From assembly GCA_937967795.1 (NCBI GenBank), contig CALBSK010000093.1, forward strand, positions 1 through 7,079: DNA of 7,079 bases. The letters are read 5' to 3'. Origin of the DNA: an uncultured Alphaproteobacteria bacterium (GTDB lineage Bacteria; Pseudomonadota; Alphaproteobacteria; UBA9655). Position 1 is the stretch's first letter, and each line of letters begins with the position of its first letter. The notes below the pieces were generated by a model that ran no database searches, had not been told where the DNA came from, and saw only the letters and a list, made by a program, of their open reading frames with translations. Shown piece after piece: positions 5,526-7,079 of the stretch. The translations under genes and the position numbers were made by a program.

Positions 5526-6400
5526 TCAACTTTGGATAAGAGCGAGTGAATAAAATTTCATGTTTGGCTTGTTTTCTTTGAGTTGGTAGGCCGTAAGACA
5601 AGAGAGAATATTAACACAAGCATTTTTTGGAGATCGATGTCTGGTAGGGGAAAGATTCATATGAATTTTTAAGATATCGAAGAGAGTTTCAATGAGGAAT
5701 CTTTTTCTGAGCATAAGCTTTTCAATCAAAGGCATAAGGTGATTCTTCCTATTTCGCTTGATGCCTGTGATCAATTTAAGGCCTCTCTGATAAAGGATTT
5801 TAAAAAGGTTTTGCGAAATATAACCCTTATCAGCAAAAAGGTTTCCTTTAAGATGGCCGGTCATTTCATCCAAAACAGTACGTTCATCCACATTTCCTGA
5901 TGTTATTTTAACAGCCACAATACTGCCCTTATGGTTAATCACCAGATGAAGTTTCAGTCCATAAAACCATCCCATGGTCGTTTTCCCGCGTGCAGCTAAT
6001 CCTTTAAAGACACGATTACGATTGATACGTTTATTAGGGCACATCGGGAGAGACGTCGCATCAGCGACATAAATTCCAGTTTCTTCTCCAAACAAGTACT
6101 GCAAGAGAATACATAAAGGAGTAAAAAGACGTGGCATTAATTGGAGAAATCGACTGTAGCTCAACAGTTTGGGAAAGTCTTGTTTATGAAAATAACAGAT
6201 ATGAAAGCAGTAAAAATATTTAAAGTTTTTACAAGGACTTAAATGGAAAAGAACCATGATTGTGAGCATCTCACTAAGAGTCATTTCGCAGGATCTATAA
6301 CGCTTTTTCCCGGTATCAATAAGACGATGTTTTTCCCATTCTTCATAGGATTTGGAAAATTCATCGAGGCAAAAAATAAAGCTGTGATATTGTAGTTCAT
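5526..6400 (-). pseudogene. IS982-family transposase with a one-base break near its start
   Basis: The long frame (open from 6416 to the stop at 5526) carries the whole DDE domain. Numbered from ATG 6284, the likely catalytic residues are D75 (YVADATSLP), D152 (LFADKGYIS) and E199 (RFLIETLF). Conserved FKGLAARGKTTMGWFYGLKL, GNVDERTVLDE and TRHRS blocks are present. The family needs about 40 more residues at the front. These are encoded in frame (FCLDEFSKSYEEWEKH) but with no ATG, GTG or TTG. An ATG at 6400 gives MNYNITALF, just what the family start looks like, but one base out of frame. The two join if one T is added to the T6 run (6371-6376). It is either inactivated by a deletion or expressed by slippage on that run. 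Confidence 0.8.
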
Positions 6401-6476
6401 AGGCTAAGCTCCCCTCTTATTTTTTAGCGATTTTAAGAATGGCTTAGCCTATCATATTTCCTTCCTTATCCAAAGT
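5529..6476 (-). mobile_element. IS982-family insertion sequence, nearly complete
   Basis: A 948-bp element is bounded by perfect 12-bp inverted ends: ACTTTGGATAAG at 5529-5540 and CTTATCCAAAGT at 6465-6476. The length and the single transposase gene fit IS982. No target duplication is visible: the outer flanks (ACCTC on the left, GGGGT on the right) do not match, so one side may have been rearranged after insertion. The stop codon of the transposase overlaps the left end by a base, and an inverted repeat at 6399-6452 lies near the other end. Confidence 0.75.
6399..6452. repeat. 11-bp inverted repeat at the promoter end of IS982
   Basis: ATAGGCTAAGC (6399-6409) is the reverse complement of GCTTAGCCTAT (6442-6452), with 32 bases between. 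The transposase start ATG (6398-6400) overlaps one arm. The hairpin may limit translation from outside transcripts, as other IS elements do. Confidence 0.65.
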
Positions 6477-6830
6477 GGGGGTTAAGGATTTCAAGAATTT
6501 CAGAATCTCTACTCTGTAGCGTTTGGTTAAGAGGATCAGCAGTCTCTGAATTATTTGTATTATGAAGACTCTCCAAGGGGTTTTTGCTGATATTAAATTT
6601 GCGAAGATTTTTCATTTTTAACACTTCTTCGGGAATCTTCTTCAAATTACTGCCTTGCATATTCAAATCCTCAAGACTCGTTAAAAACTGAAGATTAGGG
6701 ATATCTCTAAGTGTACTATCTCTAAGATCCAACATTTTAAGGGTTTTAATATGACAAATTTCTTTTGGAAATGATACAGGAAGACAGGCAGCAAGCGTTA
6801 AATGTTCTAAGTTTACCAAGGCTCCAAGTC
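6466..6830 (-). pseudogene. Leucine-rich-repeat protein fragment cut at both ends by IS elements
   Basis: The frame encodes four LRR units of about 23 residues: LEHLTLAACLPVSFPKEI, LKMLDLRDSTLRDIPNL, LEDLNMQGSNLKKIPEEV and LRKFNISKNPLESL. A polar tail (NTNNSETADPLNQ) follows. The repeats match the LxxLxLxxNxLxxIPxx consensus found in bacterial effectors and surface proteins. The coding sequence starts exactly at the IS3-type end (6830/6831), so the 5' part and its start are lost. The apparent TTG start at 6819 falls inside a repeat. At the other end the reading frame enters the IS982 terminal repeat, which supplies the last residues (HFG) and the TAA stop at 6466-6468. The native C-terminus may continue beyond the IS, but I cannot identify it. 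The parent protein was probably longer. Confidence 0.8.
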
Positions 6831-6855
6831 TGTCAAGCCCCTGAAAGTGGGTCCA
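6831..6855 (-). repeat. IS3-type terminal inverted repeat of the right copy
   Basis: It begins TGTCAAG at the junction with the LRR gene and ends GGGTCCA. Read on the minus strand it ends in an outward TTGACA aimed at the LRR fragment. It is one of three copies of this end in the window. Confidence 0.8.
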
Positions 6856-6876
6856 TTTTTAGTCTCGTAGTATGGA

Positions 6877-6933
6877 GGATATGAGCTCACGAACGCGCCA
6901 TCAAATAGCGCTGTAGTAAGTGAGCGCATATCC
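6877..6933. repeat. Subterminal hairpin of the right IS3-type copy
   Basis: GGATATGAGCTCAC (6877-6890) pairs with GTGAGCGCATATCC (6920-6933) with one mismatch. It is the counterpart of 324-378 but a GTGA unit has been lost from one side and bases changed on the other, and pairing is kept. The stop codon at 6901-6903 is again in the loop. Confidence 0.7.
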
Positions 6934-7077
6934 TTTGTGATTCAGCATTACAAGAGGAGCAGGAGAGTCATACCCTAGCTCGAATGAGGCCTGATCTTCA
7001 TCATCCCCTTTTTGAGATGGACGACGAACAGTTGATCGATGTACCCCCAGCGCTGCACAAGCATGCCGCTCAGAAAC
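6901..7077 (-). pseudogene. Deleted IS3-family OrfB, open as 58 in-frame codons
   Basis: The minus frame reads VSERHACAALGVHRSTVRRP then SQKGDDE, the intact helix-turn-helix start of the transposase. It jumps to DQASFELGYDSPAPLVMLN and ends ALTYYSAI with TGA. The whole catalytic domain is gone. The codons just after the join are out of frame relative to the parent gene, and a one-base loss in GAGCTAGGG (GAGCTTGGGG in the left copy) brings the frame back for LGY and what follows. The left side of the frame runs off the window, so an upstream part such as OrfA may exist. The product could at most be a small DNA-binding fragment. Confidence 0.75.
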
Positions 7078-7079
7078 TC

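Larger units (their letters stand above)
6831..7079 (-). mobile_element. Right remnant of the IS3-type element, MITE-like
   Basis: This is an inverted copy of 1-427 lacking about 170 further bases (the equivalent of about 88-258). The outer end runs off the window at the same internal point as the left copy. Only the helix-turn-helix start, the last C-terminal residues, the hairpin and the 25-bp terminal repeat (6831-6855) remain. It is non-autonomous and interrupts the LRR gene. Confidence 0.85.

Noticed and set aside
1..7079. CRISPR array, tRNA, rRNA, toxin-antitoxin pair or defence system
   Set aside because: I looked for spaced direct repeats, cloverleaf arms and paired small genes and found none.

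Overview
The window is an AT-rich accessory segment that reads like an insertion-sequence graveyard holding three intact genes for exported proteins. Base composition, the density of decayed insertion sequences (IS3, IS630, IS5 and IS982 types) and the mix of Sel1/LprI, leucine-rich-repeat (LRR) and other secreted proteins fit a host-associated bacterium, perhaps a protist-associated alphaproteobacterium of the Holosporales or Rickettsiales kind. That placement is inference: there is no rRNA or housekeeping gene to confirm it. No tRNA, rRNA or CRISPR array was seen.

Layout from left to right. 1-427 is a decayed, internally deleted IS3-family element ending in a 25-bp terminal repeat. 585-1598 (+) encodes a secreted Sel1/LprI-domain protein with a GTG start and a strong ribosome binding site. 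1695-2123 (+) is a wrecked IS630-type transposase. 2124-2544 has no gene but carries a long hairpin. 2545-3297 (-) encodes a secreted protein with weak LRR-like strands and a good promoter. 3415-3855 (-) is a mosaic of IS5-type transposase pieces with a lone copy of the same 25-bp IS3-type end inside. 3856-4115 is mostly unexplained and has a REP-like hairpin. 4116-5102 (-) encodes an exported protein that resembles a class I methyltransferase fold. 5103-5525 has the promoter of that gene and an unassigned open stretch. 5529-6476 is a nearly complete IS982-family element whose transposase appears to have lost one base near its start. 6466-6830 (-) is an LRR gene fragment cut at both ends by insertion sequences. 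6831-7079 is a second, further deleted copy of the IS3-type element, inverted relative to the first.

The two ends of the window are therefore inverted copies of the same short IS derivative, and both stop at the same internal point of that repeat. This is what a contig broken at a repeat looks like, and it also gives the segment the shape of a composite or invertible unit. The three intact genes each have their own signal peptide and ribosome binding site. They show no shared operon, so the common theme is export from the cytoplasm rather than one pathway. I found no clear multi-gene system. The most original observations are the nested shrinkage of one IS into short MITE-like forms, the LRR gene whose stop codon is supplied by an IS982 terminal repeat, the single-base frame break in the IS982 transposase, and the methyltransferase-like protein that carries a signal peptide.
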